From the NCBI GenBank assembly GCA_035772785.1, contig JAOCPU010000014.1, positions 310,001 through 374,000 of the forward strand: a stretch of DNA of 64,000 nucleotides, read 5' to 3'. This DNA comes from Phlebiopsis flavidoalba (taxonomy: Eukaryota; Basidiomycota; Agaricomycetes; Polyporales; Phanerochaetaceae). This document shows, one piece after another, positions 34,081-46,400 of this stretch; positions within the stretch are counted from its first letter, which is position 1; the number at the start of each line of letters is the position of its first letter. The notes under the pieces are model-generated. The model had not been told where the DNA came from. It did not search any database and saw nothing but the letters and a program-made list of their open reading frames with translations. A program made the translations under genes and the position numbers.

Positions 34081-35050
34081 TGCTTCTCAGGTACTCTTTG
34101 ATTCTCATTGACGAACTGGGGCGAGGAACGTCGCCCGAGAAGGAGTGTGGGTAGATCTCGCATGCGATTGCGGAGCAGCTCATAAAGGCTGAAAAAAGGT
34201 ATGTGACTTGTCCGTGGTAAGGTGTCATGTGTGGTCACGACTTTAACTCCATCTACAGTCTTATGTGTTTTTTTTCGCCACGTAGTGCCATGATATTCGC
34301 GGGAAAGTCAAATACGGAAGCATTCCTCTCAGACACTTCCATGAGCTAGTCACGGACATTGGAGTCGGCAGCCCTCGGTAGTCAGGTATGTGGATCTCGG
34401 ACCGGAGGATTGTTGCGGTACTCATGAGGCAAAGCTTGCATCTCTCTGTGCAAAAGACGCGTCTCAACGCTTCCAACTTCGGCATGACATTCCAATACAG
34501 GAAAGTTACACTTTCCGTTCACCTGTTGCAGAACCATCTGACATTGATCACGCTTCGTAGAATTTATTGACGGCGCTGCCGAAGATCTTGGCACTATGGG
34601 TCTTCAACTCTACACTTGAGCTGCGGGGAACAACTCAAACTGGTACCAATAGATAGGACTGGACCTCGACTCGACTAGCCGACCTGTCCGGACGGAGTTC
34701 TTACCCAAGGCTAGAGGAAGTCTCGTGCACAAGCTGGCTGAACTTGAGGGGCCCGTAAAACCGTGAAGAAAAGCTCGAGCACACAAGGTGGCGATTTCCG
34801 GCGTAAGGCTCTATCTCCGGTAAAGTTTCCTCTGCAGTCTGTGGCGTTCCTCTTGTGTTATTCTGGTTTACTCATCAAAAAGCTGACTGGACTTTGTCGG
34901 TATTCGTTCTGGGCCGACTCTGATTTAATCTAGCTGAAGACCCAGTTGACTCAGGCAAGGGACCACTCGACTCTGCCGAACGAGGACCTCATCGCGTATA
35001 TTGCAAGATTCCAGAAGGACATGATTAGGTGTTTAAAAGAGGCTCTTTAA
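34080..35050 (+). CDS. MSH4: MutS homologue, MSH4-like, C-terminal part only
   Basis: ABC-type MutS ATPase acting with Msh5 in meiotic crossover formation. Recognisable text begins with LILIDELGRGTSPREGVG near 34090-34150 (Walker B and signature of MutS), then HAIAEQLIKAEK up to a GT donor near 34199. An HFHELVTDIG-like segment lies near 34330-34365 after a damaged FFATH, then LHLSVQK near 34438, FGMTFQY near 34480-34500, DGAAEDLG near 34570, KLAELE near 34733, and the tail LPNEDLIAYIARFQKDMIRC-like text near 34970-35035, ending LKEAL with TAA 35048-35050. MutS domains I-IV and Walker A are absent; they should lie in the abnormal block to the left. MSH4 is preferred over MSH5 or MSH2 because of the C-terminal tail. 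Confidence 0.7.
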
Positions 35051-35733
35051 ATTCAGAGTTTACAAGCCAGTGCCAGACATTTTGTCGCCGAACGTTGTGG
35101 CATTTGTATCCTCTTAAACGGAAATGATGTGGCTATAGAGCCATATTGCGTGACAGATGGCATGGACCCCACCGCTATCCATAGGTCCCATTTACGGATG
35201 TGGCGTTCCCTAACGTCCTTGTTCTTATACCACCACCATCACCACTGCCAACGTTAGCCCTTAATTCTTGTCTTAGTTGTTGAGAGCCCAGTGCTGTCAC
35301 AACAAACTTGCTTCAAAACACGTAGGTGAGCTGGACGCTGGCCACTTGCATGTGATTCTAAGCGTTTGCTACTGAAAAGGTCAAGATTGGATTGGTTAAA
35401 AATCGGCCCTCACGCAGACCTGAACATGGTACGATTTCTGGCACCCCGCAAGCTGTACACACACCCGAAATCGAGCTCTCTCTATGAAATCCAGTTTTTA
35501 TCTGCCTGCGGACGTGCCTCGAACGGCCTATGACTATGCTTCAAAAACGTAATCATCGGCATATGGTCACGGAGGCTAACACGATAACCACTCTGAACTC
35601 CCAGTCCCCGCGTCCGTGTATCTCGAGCGGCCGCCCCTTTTTGCCTTGCCCAGGTAGCTCATAGCGTATAGGCGAAACATTGGAAGCTATGGGGTAACAT
35701 CATCTCTCGGGCAAAGCTGGTCCCTCGGGCGCA
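35051..35733. other. Intergenic region, MSH4 to FAD oxidoreductase
   Basis: Holds the MSH4 3' end and the oxidoreductase promoter. No gene is seen. It contains overlapping XhoI/NotI sites (35622-35634), which can occur by chance. Confidence 0.5.
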
Positions 35734-37501
35734 ATGTACCTGGTCAACAAGACACTGGACACACTCGACAAGCGGCTTAAACAATCGCCGGGGCTGCCAA
35801 TTGCCAACCCTTCTCTTCCCTTCTGGACAGTCCCCAAGTCCGTCAATTGCATCTATCAAGCAGCCCTTGCCTGACCATGGGCGGACATCGTGGTGATTGG
35901 TTCAGGCATCACGGCCGGCTTCGTTTGTCTATAATGCTTTGAGACAAATACTCGGTACGAGTTGTGGTATTGGAGGCACGCGAGGTCTGCTCTGGAGCTA
36001 CTGGCAGGTATGTGCCTTCTCTTGCTCCCGGGATTTGTTCATTTGACACGATGATGCAGGAACGGCAGGCCATATCAATCCGCCCCTGGTGGCAGGATTG
36101 GACAGAGACCAAGGAGCAGCATGGCGAACAGGACGCAAGAAAGCTCATCAACTTCCGTCTAGCCCACGTGAAGGAGATGTTTGCGGTCGCCGGTAAAGAA
36201 GACATATTGAAAGAGTCACAAGTTCGCGAGACCGAGCATCTCGAGGTCCACCTGTCAAAAGACTCCTTCGACGAAGCTCGGGAGGGCTTAGAGGCATGGA
36301 CGGCTGACATGCCTGAAGTCGCTGATGATTATGAAGCCATCGCAGGTGCTGAAGCTCAAACGGTCAGAGACATGCCGCCAAGAAACTGCTGGGAACTGAC
36401 GTATCAATCGTAGAGATTCCACTTGACGAACGATGCCGCTGGTGTGGTCGTTGGACCTGGTGGGGCCATGCATCCTTACCGCTTCGTTACGAACCTCTTC
36501 GCAAAACTTCTCGAACGATACCCTGAGAGGTAAGCAGCTTTCACTGTCGATAGCTGCGGTTGACTAAACCTCGATCTTACCCATTAGACTTACCATACAG
36601 CCATCGCATACACCATGCACGTCGGTCCAGTCTCCCACCACCTCTACGCCATACTACACGGTATGCACCCCAGGCCAAAACATTCTCGCCTCTCATGTCG
36701 TACACGCGACAAACGGCTGGGTCTCCCACCTCGTCGAGCCAATGCGTCAAAAGGTCGTACCCCACACGGGGGACAATGAGCGCACAACGCCCCGGCACCT
36801 CGCTCGGCCCCGCAACACTCGACGGACAGCGCTCCTACGTGTTCTACCCCGGCGGGCTCGGCTACGACTACCTCACGCAGCTGCCGGGCGGCGAGCACGA
36901 GCTCATGTTCGGCGGCGGATGGGCGTCCGCGTTCGACACTGCGGTCGCGGACATCGGGTGCGCGGACGACGCGGGCTTCAGCCTCGCGGTCGCGAGCCAC
37001 CTCGCCGGCGCGCTCCCGCTCTACTTTCGCCGCGGACGCGTGGGGCCGCGAGAAGGTGCCCGAGCGCACGCACGACGACGAGAGACGGGGGGCGCTGTGT
37101 GGTCTGAGGGCAGGACCAAGTCTGTGTGTGGGTGCGGTATCCTGGGTATCTCGGCGGACGGCTGCCCTGGGTCGGACGGCTTCCGCAGAAGCTCTCTGGA
37201 AGACCACAGCCGCCTGTGTCGTCTACTCCTCAAACATCTAGCAAAGAGACGGGCAAGGCGCAGGCGACGACTGCTGCAACGGGTGAATGGATTTCGGCTG
37301 GGTATAACTGGTGAGGGCATGGTCCACACCCTGGATGTGTCTGGCAAGGCATTGGCAAGCATGGTCCTCGACAAGGAGGATGAAATCCGTGATTGGTTCC
37401 CTGAGACACTGAGGATCACAGGGCCAGGTGGAAGGAAGGCGAACTTGGAAGACTTCATCGCACGCAGGGCTTTCGGGCTAAAGAGGAAAACGGGGAATTA
37501 A
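35734..37501 (+). CDS. FAD-dependent oxidoreductase (DAO family), frameshifted
   Basis: Flavoprotein amine/amino-acid oxidase-type enzyme. ATG 35734 gives MYLVNKTLDTLDKRLKQSPG, PIANPSLPFWTVP, then the Rossmann dinucleotide motif ADIVVIGSGIT near 35882-35914. VVLEAREVCSGATGR near 35962-36005 is followed by an intron and a GGHINPP-like flavin segment near 36068. An unbroken helical stretch runs 36090-36390 (EQHGEQDARKLINFRLAHVK, EGLEAWTADMPEVADDYEAI). Then come GAMHPYRFVTNLFAKLLERY near 36466-36525, HVVHATNGWVSHLVEPM near 36695-36745, RSYVFYPGGLGYDYLTQLPG near 36831-36890, LMFGGGWASAFDTAV near 36903-36950, a GILGISADGLPWVGRLP-like segment near 37137-37190, GEGMVH near 37311 and the end DFIARRAFG. 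The unbroken frame to TAA 37499-37501 adds LKRKTGN. The substrate is unknown. Confidence 0.82.
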
Positions 37502-37879
37502 CGATAAATTTACGCTCAATGTACTGTAACTACATTTTTGATATTTGAAAGCACACACACACATAATTTCTACTTTCATACCGGTACCGTTGCCTTGAAC
37601 AAACAACACATGTTTTTAAACTTCGGGACGCACGTCCACTTCTCGCCGCCGTGGTGCCCGCCAGCGGATGCAGAGGGCTAAGTAAATGGAATTGTACGAC
37701 AGACACCAGAGAGCTCGAGCAATGAATAGACATGACAGTTAGCTATAGAGAGAGGAGAGAGGGGAGCAGCTTCCCACAAAGTCCGTCCCAAGAGCCGAGG
37801 GAATGCAAGAGAGCGAGATGGGCGAAAGAGGGGCCACCAATACCACGAAGATGGACATGAGACACCATGCATCATAATA

Positions 37880-38711
37880 TTACAGATTGAGGGATTGACT
37901 GGGATTGAGTGACGGGGGGTATATAAGTTGATATGAGATCGTGGATATCTGATCCAAACGCGTGCGCGCGTGGAATGAACATGTGGGATGCGGACGATAG
38001 CCGGGGGAGGAGAGGGCGGAAGCAGCAGTGAAGGTCGTTTGAATAGCAAAAGTGGTCCCGATAATGGCCGTCGATGACGAGAGCAGCGAAGCATTCGCAC
38101 TGTCGGTTAACTCTAACTCTATACGAAGATTGCGTGCTGTAGAGCTCATGATCAGCAACCATGAATGAAGTATGAAGTATCGATCGACGTACTGCACACG
38201 GCTGGAGGCATGCACTTCCATTTCTTCCATCTTGTAGGAGTTTAGTCCTCTTTGATGCGTTGAGCGACGAGAGTCAGGAGTCAGACGGCTCCATGTAGCG
38301 GGCTCGCTGCGTCGGTCGTAGACGCTCGAGGGGAATGTATCGTACAACCATTTCGAGAGGTTTGTCGCGAACGCCAGACCTCCCGCTTTGCAGGAAGCGG
38401 TGGCGGATCGATGTGTCAAAGTCGGTGGGTTGGACACAACATGGTGGAGACGGGCAGGTGCGGAAGAATTGGGGTGAGCTGAAGAGGGCGCTTTCTCTGG
38501 AGTTGACTGAGCCGACAGGGCCGGTGCGTGGTTCTCGTCTTTTGGGCGAGTCAGTTTTCTCGAACGACAAGGGCGGGATTGAAAGCACACACAGTCGACG
38601 TGTGGTGCTTGTGCAGACCGTCAATGTGGTCCCGGATCGGGCGAGGGGGATGTGTGCGAGCACCCAGAGAGCGACCAAGATCGGGGTTGAGAGAGGGAGG
38701 CGGGAGTCATA
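37880..38711 (-). CDS. Possible hypothetical minus-strand gene, frameshifted
   Basis: A run of three overlapping minus-strand frames. The rightmost part (start near 38711) gives MTPASLSQPRS and then a hydrophobic LVALWVLAHIPLARS resembling a signal peptide or membrane segment, followed by Ser/Thr/Pro-rich text. One frame, 37880-38590, stays open for 236 residues but has a low-complexity composition (many S, T, P, R). No domain is recognised. Could be a small secreted protein, a serine-rich protein or non-coding sequence. Confidence 0.25.
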
Positions 38712-38869
38712 GCGAAGTTGGAGCGATTACGGCCAAATGGACGGGTTGGGGGCAGCAAACGTAGCCTATCTGATCGTAACCCATGTGGCGCGTCATGCAA
38801 ACGTGAATGATTGATCGCGCCAGCTGGCTAATGGACGTCTAATTGGAGAAGTCGTAACTCAGGTACTCA

Positions 38870-39663
38870 CTCTTTAAGAATACTTCTTCGCCGGCCGTCG
38901 TGTTCGTTCGACGCTGCGTCTCACACCCATAGGCCACACGGCTCCATATCGTCGTCGCACACCCAAACCCGAAACGCGTCCTCAAGGCCCTGACGGCGAA
39001 TAGTAGGCGTCTTCGTCCTGTGCCTCGCCCCAATCGTCGTCGTCTTCTTCCCAGCCCTCGGTGCTCCTGGCTCTCTGGTTGTATACGGCTGGTCACCCAG
39101 TGCCCTTCTTCGCCCGCATGTCCGAATCTTCGTCCTCGACCACGACCCGGGGTAACATCATCGCCCACTGTGCCGCTCCGTGGTGTATGTCACCCTGCCT
39201 CGACGTCTGTGTTCTATCTCAGCCAGGTGGAAGGCAGGTTCGGATCTCCACCCTGAGGCGCCTGTGGGGCGACGCCGCGGCGGCCTTTGCCTCCTGTGCG
39301 GCCTTTCGCCCTCGCCGTCTACTCTTGCGTGGCGTCTTGAGCGTGTGTTTTGGTAACCGCGCCGAGGCGAGCGGCCGGGCCTCACAGCCCGTTGAGGTCT
39401 GAGCTCACATTCAGAGGGGTCCAACTCTGCCGTGGCGTGTGAGACGCTGGGCTCCTGACGCGCTCTGCCCTTTCCGTGTTCCTTCTTCCTTCTTTTTTTG
39501 CCCTTCTTGCCTGCTTCCTCGCTCTCTTTCCTTTTCCTTTCTTGTCCTTGAAAAGAGCGACGTTATACCGGCGAAGGAGTAGTTGCGCGCGGGTGAGTTT
39601 GCGTATTGCCGAGTTTACGGATTTTGCCCTATGACTCCTCCTCTGTCTTTGTTGCGAGAACAA
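38870..39663 (-). CDS. Possible hypothetical protein with basic and acidic tracts
   Basis: Minus-strand text with a basic part (LTRAQLLLRRYNVALFKDKK near 39540-39600, then Lys/Arg/Glu-rich sequence to 39460) and an acidic part (VVEDEDSDMRAKKG near 39105-39140, GWEEDDDDWGEAQDEDAYYS near 39000-39060). Alternating charge tracts suit a nuclear protein. Frame changes are needed; no domain is recognised. Confidence 0.3.
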
Positions 39664-39978
39664 TGGATGCCGATGACATGTGTCGACGAAAGGGAGATGT
39701 TATCCGTCGATCGGGGTCAGTTCGCGAGTTATTGAAGAGCGAGCGTGACTTTCTTTTTCGTGTACTCGTGGCGTCGTACGATCGTCAGTTCTACCAGCTT
39801 ACAGCACTTGTACCTCGTGCGCGTTTCTCCCCACTCTTGTCCAGGTTACCGCTTCGTTAGTAGCTGCTTTTCGGATCAGCAGTCCTCTGTTCCTCGTCCC
39901 TTACTCGCAGGGTTTAAGGGGAGGCCCCGCCACGTTCAGTAGAGAAGCCGCACGCCGGATCAGTACGGCCCTCTGAGA

Positions 39979-41269
39979 CTACCGCGTCCAGTACGCCACG
40001 GAGACGGGTGTCAAGCATGGCGGCGAGCCGAGGTCGCTATCGTCGCGGGACATTGCGCTTTTCAGCAGCTGTGTGTACGTGCCCTGCGAGAGCGGAGACG
40101 GTTTCCGCAGTAGTGCTGCCGCCCCAGGAGCAGCGGAGGAGGCGGAGGACTTCTCTGGCGGCAGATGGTCGAGATGTGCCGGTGGACGAGTTGGACGAAG
40201 ATGATGTCGTGCGCTGATGCGGTCTTCTCGACGTTGGCGCGCTACTCGAGTTTGAAGGATGTGCTCGCGCTCGCGCGCCCATGGCCATGTTAGATGTAGA
40301 CGGCGATCTTCCATTGCTACCGGGCGCAGCGGCCGGGCCTTGAGAGCCTGTTGGTACGCTGGGCGGGTGCTGAGCTGCCGGAGTTGCGAAGAGGCACCGA
40401 ATTGACAGAGGTGGATGATCATGCGGCATCAGCTCGGACATACGGAGGTTGGAAAGAGCCAGCAGGCGCAGGCACTTCGCCAGTCGCCGCCCTGGGGAAG
40501 CAATCCTGAATGCGAGGAAGCCCTGACGACTTCGTGGGCGCACGATAAGGATTGGGAAGCCCGAAGTTACGGGCTCTGAGGTGATTCGAACGAGCACACC
40601 GGGAGCCCTGGGACTGGCGAGTAAGGCCGTTGGGAAGCTGGGCAGGATGGGGAGGCGGGGGTTGCGCTCGGAAACTGGGCAGTTGTAGTCTGCCATGGGG
40701 GGCGGCACGAAAAGTACATCCACCAGTGGCTTATCGCTTCCTGCTTCGACTACGGTTGACGCTGGATGTGGGTGACGAAGAGTGAGGACCACGCCTGATG
40801 CGATTGGTGGAGACGCATTCTGCACCATTTGCTGATAAGGCCAACCGCTGAGCAGCGAGTCTGAAGCATTGGCCTGAGCGTAGTACGGGTTGAGGGAAAC
40901 ATGCAATATGTCCCTGGGAGCAGGTTGCGCGTGCATCGGGGACAGAGGCTAGCTGTGGTGGGGATTTTTGTAGCGGAATAGGGGTTAGTAGGGCTGGTGG
41001 CAGGGGTGTGTTGACGGCGTTCCATCCTGCCTGTCTTGCTGCTGTGTGTATATATATCGAGGGGTACGGATCAAGGCTGTTGGCCGGACTGGAGAAGAGG
41101 TAGGCAGAGGATCGTTGGCAGGCGAAAAGGACCGCTGGCGAGGCACTGGCAGTGTTGATTGATAGTATTGGAAGGCGCCGGTCCAATTTGCAAGATCTCT
41201 AGGTGGATGCCAGTCTTGGCAGCGTATGCGCAGAACGTGCTCATGGACAGGAGGCAAGACGGTAGACAA
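39979..41269 (-). CDS. Possible low-complexity hypothetical protein
   Basis: From about 41269 leftwards the minus strand reads WHPPRDLANWTGAFQYYQST, a Ser/Pro-rich region, QASYNPYYAQANASDS-like text near 40860-40890, LLSGWPYQQMVQNASPPIAS near 40790-40860, then DKPLVDVLFVPPPMADYNCP near 40670-40730, and Ser/Asn-rich sequence to 40130. One frame (40037-40936) is open for 299 residues. No catalytic or binding domain is recognised. The composition suits a disordered, perhaps regulatory, protein. Confidence 0.35.
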
Positions 41270-43053
41270 GGTGGGAGCCCGATTCAGAGTGCTCAGGACC
41301 GAGCCTGAAAGACGTCCCCCTACCGATAACTAGTAGTATATCGACGAGGAAAACAATAGGCAAATGCAAGCAGTCAGGACACCGCTCTTTGGAACAACTT
41401 TGACCCGCCAGGGAAGTACAAACACCAGGGAGCCTCCCCCCGGAATGTATGTATCGTGCAACGGATCGAAGAAGAAATGTATACGAAAGTTACACCGGAC
41501 GATAATGATGCGCCGGCGACGAGCGGCGTAGCTAGCCGTCGCGACGTGAGCGACAAGCGGACAACGGAAGATTGGGAGACGGCGGCCGGCAGGAAATAAC
41601 CCAAGCCGGTGGACGGCCGCCGAGAGCATATACCGATTAGGTTATTTAATTTATTTCACGCCACATCGGAGACTTATCGACTAAAATCCTGCTGAAAATC
41701 TGTTCTCCAACCGCTCTCGCGCTCCGCCTTTCTCCCCCACTCACTCCCCACCCCAAAACCTTATAGCAGCCTTAGGCACACCGCCAAACCGGCCCAAAAA
41801 GCAAAACCCACTCCAAGCTTGGGCATCCCAGCCCGTTATCTGCTGCTGACATGTCGCCACGACGCATGACGTTCTCACCTCTAAGGCCAAGCGTGTAAAA
41901 CCAATTATACGCACCTTCGTGACCGGTTTGGCTCTCGCCCCGGTTCGCGGCCGTCTTTTAGTCATAACGACCTACATACATCTTTGGTCTCTTCCAGGCA
42001 CCACACCCCGAAAACACCTTGTGTGGCGCGAAAAGTGAGAGGATACAGTGGAAGCCTTAATACACACACCGCTATTATAGGATGTTACCCCCCGCAGTCA
42101 AGGTACAATTTGCTTCCCTGGGAGATAATACGTTTTCTCGAATCTCCCCAGAGTATCCCCGCCGAGACAGCTTCTTTCTACTAGCTCGACCTTCTGACTT
42201 GCACGTTGTTGTATTTCCTTCGTGAATATCAACGAGCACGTCTTGTCCCGGTCTGTAAGTAGTGCTGCACAGCCCCCAAGTTGCCCTCGTCACACGGTTA
42301 GCGTACACGACACCAAACGAACACATTGATCATCTCAGGATCAATACGTGCGGCTCCTAGCCCAACTCGTGCCTTCACGATATCGTCATGGCTCTGGCAC
42401 ACAAGAAAGCCTATCAGTGCAACGGTCCAGGGGCACATGCATGCACACCATCGTCACTACAATCGGCCCACGAGCTACCACAATCGGCATATGGCACTTC
42501 GTATAGCCACATTGCAGGGACAATATCTGCGTTCGACAGGGTTTGACCGCGACTCCCGCCTGCCTCTCCATTCATGTTTGTTCTCCGATGATCCAGCTGG
42601 TGGTGGAAACGAAACGAGCTCGAGGACCCTTGCCTACCGTCGGGATCCGAAGCGACCGAAAGTTCTGAGTAGGACGAATAGCTAATAATCCGAGTGCCGT
42701 CGGTGGTTTCTTTGCTCTAAGTCAGCCCAGTGGGAGCAATCCATATGTTCAGCGGACAGAAGGAAATCTTCCTGTGTCTTTTTCGCAATGATATATCGGG
42801 GTGTGACGTCGTTGCTGAGAAGGCGTAACAGACTGGTCTGGCAGGTACACAGAGGAGGAGCCGGTATCCACAAACCTCACAATAGGCGTCACTCGTCCTC
42901 TAGTCTGGACCTGGAATGTGCATGTACGCGCACGTGTATATCATATCTGATGGACTCGGCCATAGTTTATTGGCACAGTTACGGTCTTGATAAATCGTGA
43001 CTCGTATATTTTAAGTGTTCATTGTGCTCTGTCTCTACCATCGACTGCCATCC
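41270..43053. other. Intergenic region upstream of the amidase gene
   Basis: About 1.8 kb in which frames are short, mixed and lack family motifs. It should contain the promoters of the amidase gene (+) and of any minus-strand gene to the left. Nothing specific is recognised. Confidence 0.45.
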
Positions 43054-45614
43054 ATGAGCTCACCGTATGCTGGCAGACGTTGTGTCTGTGCTGGAGCGCG
43101 AGAGAAACAGCAGATTGCATCGTCTCCCCCCGAAAACGATTGACGCATAGAGCTCCCGCCAACACTGAGCCCATGGGGACAGATGTGCTGGACATCCCCC
43201 GAGACGTGCGGCCTGCTTTCCGAACGTGAGCTTGAGATAACGAACACAACGGATGTGACGTCTCTCTTGGGAAAGCTCCGCTCTCGGTATCAATGGTCTT
43301 CCGTGGAAGTGGACCACCGCGTTCTACAAACGCGCGATCATTGCGCACCAGCTTGTGAGGTCCATGTCGTCATTGCGACTTGGTATCGCTTTAAACCACG
43401 GATTGCAGACAAACTGCCTTACCGAGAGAATCTTCATCGAGAAAGTTTGCTCACGCGCCGCAAAGGAGGTCGAATGACTGCACTATCTGAAGAACACCGG
43501 GAAGCCGATCGGTCCACTCCATGGATTACCGATTCTCTCAAGGACCAGTTCTGCATCAAGGGAAATGGAGACACATCATGGGTACGTGCCTGCATCCACT
43601 GCATCGGCTCCCGAAATAAAAACTCACTCCACATACAGGGTACGCCGCGTGGATATGGAAAACAGGCTGCTGAGAACGATTGCGTATGGTCGAGGTTCTG
43701 TGTCGAGCAGGGCGCTGTTGGGCCTATTCGTGCGGGCACCAACGTCCAACAGACCTGATGGTACCTCTTCCTCCGCACCGCCGGTCTACATGCTTAACCG
43801 TATTCGCCAGTGGGGCGAGACGCACAACCACGTCTTTTGGTGCGGACGACGAACCCCTACAACGCGGTACATGACCCCGGGTGGTGTCGAGCGGTGGCGA
43901 AGGCGCGACTCGTCGCCCTCCGGGGCTAGCCCAATGGTGCGTCGGGGACCGATATTGGCGGGTACGGTACTCCCTTGCGTCCGTGATTTGAACGCAAACA
44001 ATAGCCAAACGACCTCATTGTAGAGTCACGGTCCGGATTCCCGCCGCCTTTTGTGAGTCTGCTACGGCCTGTGTGTCCCGAGCTACGCAACGGCCTGCCC
44101 TACGGCACCAATGCACAGTTCAATTGCGCAAGAGGGCCCAGGAGGCCTTCGATCATCGTCCGTCCGGGGCCGATGACGAAACTCGAATCGCTGGCCTGCG
44201 ACGTGTTCACGAAAGGCGGGTCAATCGCGACGCCAAGCCGTGGGAAATCCGCTGATCCCCTCGTTTTTTGGCACCCCCCCCGGAAGCCGTGGAGCATGGA
44301 GCAGGCGAAGTACAGCACGCACGAGGAGCATGGTCACGGTATCGGTGCAGTGTTGTTCCGCTATAATGTGGGACAAATGACGCTGTTCGCAAGTCCGCCA
44401 CCCGCATCTAATTACGGGCAATGCAAATCACGAAGGCAGACTAGAGAGCAGTCGGGTCTACAAAGGTATGACTCCATTTTGGTCACGGTGAGGATGCATA
44501 AGTGAGGAACCAACCCCGTTAACGGTCATTGGGAACTGGGATTCCCGCATCGCCACCTGGCGAGATTTACCGCCAACGCTTGTCAGTGGGCTAATTGTTT
44601 ACGTTTCAAATCGTCAAATGTGTTTCGGACCGCAAAAAAAATTCCAACAGGAAGAAGATCTTTGCAACGGCCGACGACAGGCCACTGGACTATCTTCCCA
44701 CAGAGTGCGCGACACCATCTGGCGAGCCACTCATGAGGACCATGTGTGTATCGGACGAAGATCCACCACCATTCTACCCCTTGGATGAGCCCATTCTTTT
44801 GAGATATACGGATTCGTCACGGGGCAAAGCCTGTGGCACCCTATCGGGCCTATGAGACGTGAGCCATCAATCACATTTGTGCACTATGTACTGCCGCAAT
44901 GTTGAGTTTACTCTCTAGCGTGTGGTCATGCTGTCGAACAAGGAGAAGCTCTGCTCTGCGGAAGTCTCACCTCTGATTATTGTGGGATCTGCTTTCCCCC
45001 GTGCAACACGAATAAGTCGTTTGTCACCGGGTACTGGCCCGGCCCTCGTCCCCCCCCCCCAGCGAAGCCATCATAAAGCCGCCGTCGCCCGTGTGCGGTA
45101 CACGAGCGCCTGTAATCATCGGCTGCAAACTCGTACGTATTGTAGTTGCAACATAGAGCGGGCTGACGCGCTCAAGTTGTGCCAGCCGACGCGTTCTACC
45201 GACGCTGGGCAATCGCTCGACCTCATTCAATCCCCCCCTCCAGTCCCCTGCACGTTTGTGTTTGTTTCCCTCACATTTTTGCGCGGTTTATGCCCAGTGA
45301 CGTTTGCTGTATCAAGGAGCTCGACAAGAAGGCGCTTTTCCCCGACTCACACGAGCTTCAGGAGCGGTCGAAGATGCAGGCGGTCTACAACATGTGTAAG
45401 CGTTACGTGATTGACGTATAGTTCGCAGTGCACGTAAAGCTCAGTTGTCTCATTTTTTTTTTAGATGATCGACCCGAACTGTTCCATGGGCTACCTCTCA
45501 GGTCTTCAGCTCATTGGGACCGGACTCAGGGAAGAGGAAGGCGTCATTGGGATGACGGAGGTTGTTGACGCCGCAGTCAAGACGTGTACCATTACACTAC
45601 TTGCGCAAATGTAA
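43054..45614 (+). CDS. Amidase (amidase-signature family), frameshifted
   Basis: Predicted fungal acetamidase-like amidase hydrolysing small amides to acid and ammonia with a Ser-cisSer-Lys triad. The start at 43054 (CCATCCATGAG) fits the expected short N-terminus. Then VLDIPRD, GLLSERELEITNTTDVTSLL near 43210-43265, ISLKDQFCIKG near 43530-43562 with the catalytic Lys, YGKQAAEDCVLVEVL-like text near 43655-43700, and TPGGSSGGEGALVAL near 43870-43920 with the Ser pair; one extra base splits it. Next are GTDIGGSVRIP-like text near 43945-43985, LPYGTNAQFN near 44094, DAKPWEIDPLVF-like text near 44230-44270, SGEPLMRTMCV near 44715-44750, PPPFYPLDEPILLRYTDSS near 44764-44820, and the C-terminus SKELDKKALFPDSHELQERS, LSLQLIGTGLREEEGVIGM-like, MTEVVDAAVKTCTITLLAQM with TAA 45612-45614. 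Several introns of 50-60 bases. The specific substrate is unknown. Confidence 0.85.
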
Positions 45615-45757
45615 CGCATTCAACCTAAATGCACTTTCTTCTATAACAATTACTGGCGGTGATGGTTGTTTCTAATTGCTCCCGCGTATGATTACAAACA
45701 GCCGTTTACAAAAAATCCAGAATAGTGAACCATTTCCGTCATTCACCACCCACGGAG

Positions 45758-46400
45758 TTAGCAATGCTCTTTCTTGTTTACGTGTAAAGCGCTGATAAGA
45801 AATCCATGGTCACTGTCTTCGGGCACCCTTTCGTGAGAGACTGCATGAGCTTTGATCTCGCACAGGTACCCCCTTGCCACTAGTTCCAGGGATATCGAGA
45901 CCACTTCTGGAATGATACCTGCGTCGTCATACTTGTAGACATACGACGCCATGCACCTCCTACAAGTTCTTCGTCACTTAACTCCTCAACCCCGCTGCCC
46001 GGATCGCATTGTAGAAGCTGCACGGAACTCACGAGACGTGCTTGCGAAGCAGGTCTTGACGCTTCTCAATCGGCAGCTCTGTGAACCGTGCTCTGGTGCT
46101 CCTCGTGTTTGACATCGGGGCCTTCTCCCTCCTCAATTTCTCCAATTTATGGGACCTGTCGTACAAATTGTTGACTTTTTCCTTGATGACAAGTCAAACA
46201 AGGGTGGTCGAGCATAAAATCGACGGCCTTTGGCTGCGAGCGGTTGGATCGCTCTACAAGCTGGTCCCATGGTTGTGTGAGGTCTGGGTCTGGCTTCGCA
46301 GACTGAGGAAGACGAGAAGCGGTTTCTCGATGGTAAGAATTGAGCCTTTCTTGCATCTTAACAAGATCTGCGCGTATCTTGTCCATGACAGGAAAGGGGG
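45758..46400 (-). CDS. Hypothetical coiled-coil protein fragment, frameshifted
   Basis: Minus-strand frames join into charged helical text: MDKIRADLVKMQERLNSYHR near 46327-46386, DPDLTQPWDQLVERSN near 46245-46290, VIKEKVNNLYDRSHKLEKLR near 46130-46190, TRAQFTELPIEKRQDLLRKH near 46035-46090. After an intron comes a C-terminal segment DDAGIIPEVVSISLELVARG near 45870-45930 closing at 45758. The heptad-like leucine and charge spacing suits a coiled coil. I do not recognise the family, and the start may lie further right. Confidence 0.4.

Noticed and set aside
35231..35246. CAC/CAT-rich stretch resembling a polyhistidine tag
   Set aside because: It is in a non-coding gap with no vector context; a simple CA/CAC repeat explains it.
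35622..35634. Overlapping XhoI and NotI sites as a possible cloning-vector remnant
   Set aside because: The flanking sequence shows no vector, and such GC-rich sites occur by chance in a genome of this composition.
36577..37458. Several long minus-strand frames opposite the FAD oxidoreductase
   Set aside because: They are antisense shadows caused by high GC at third codon positions; the plus strand has all the family motifs.
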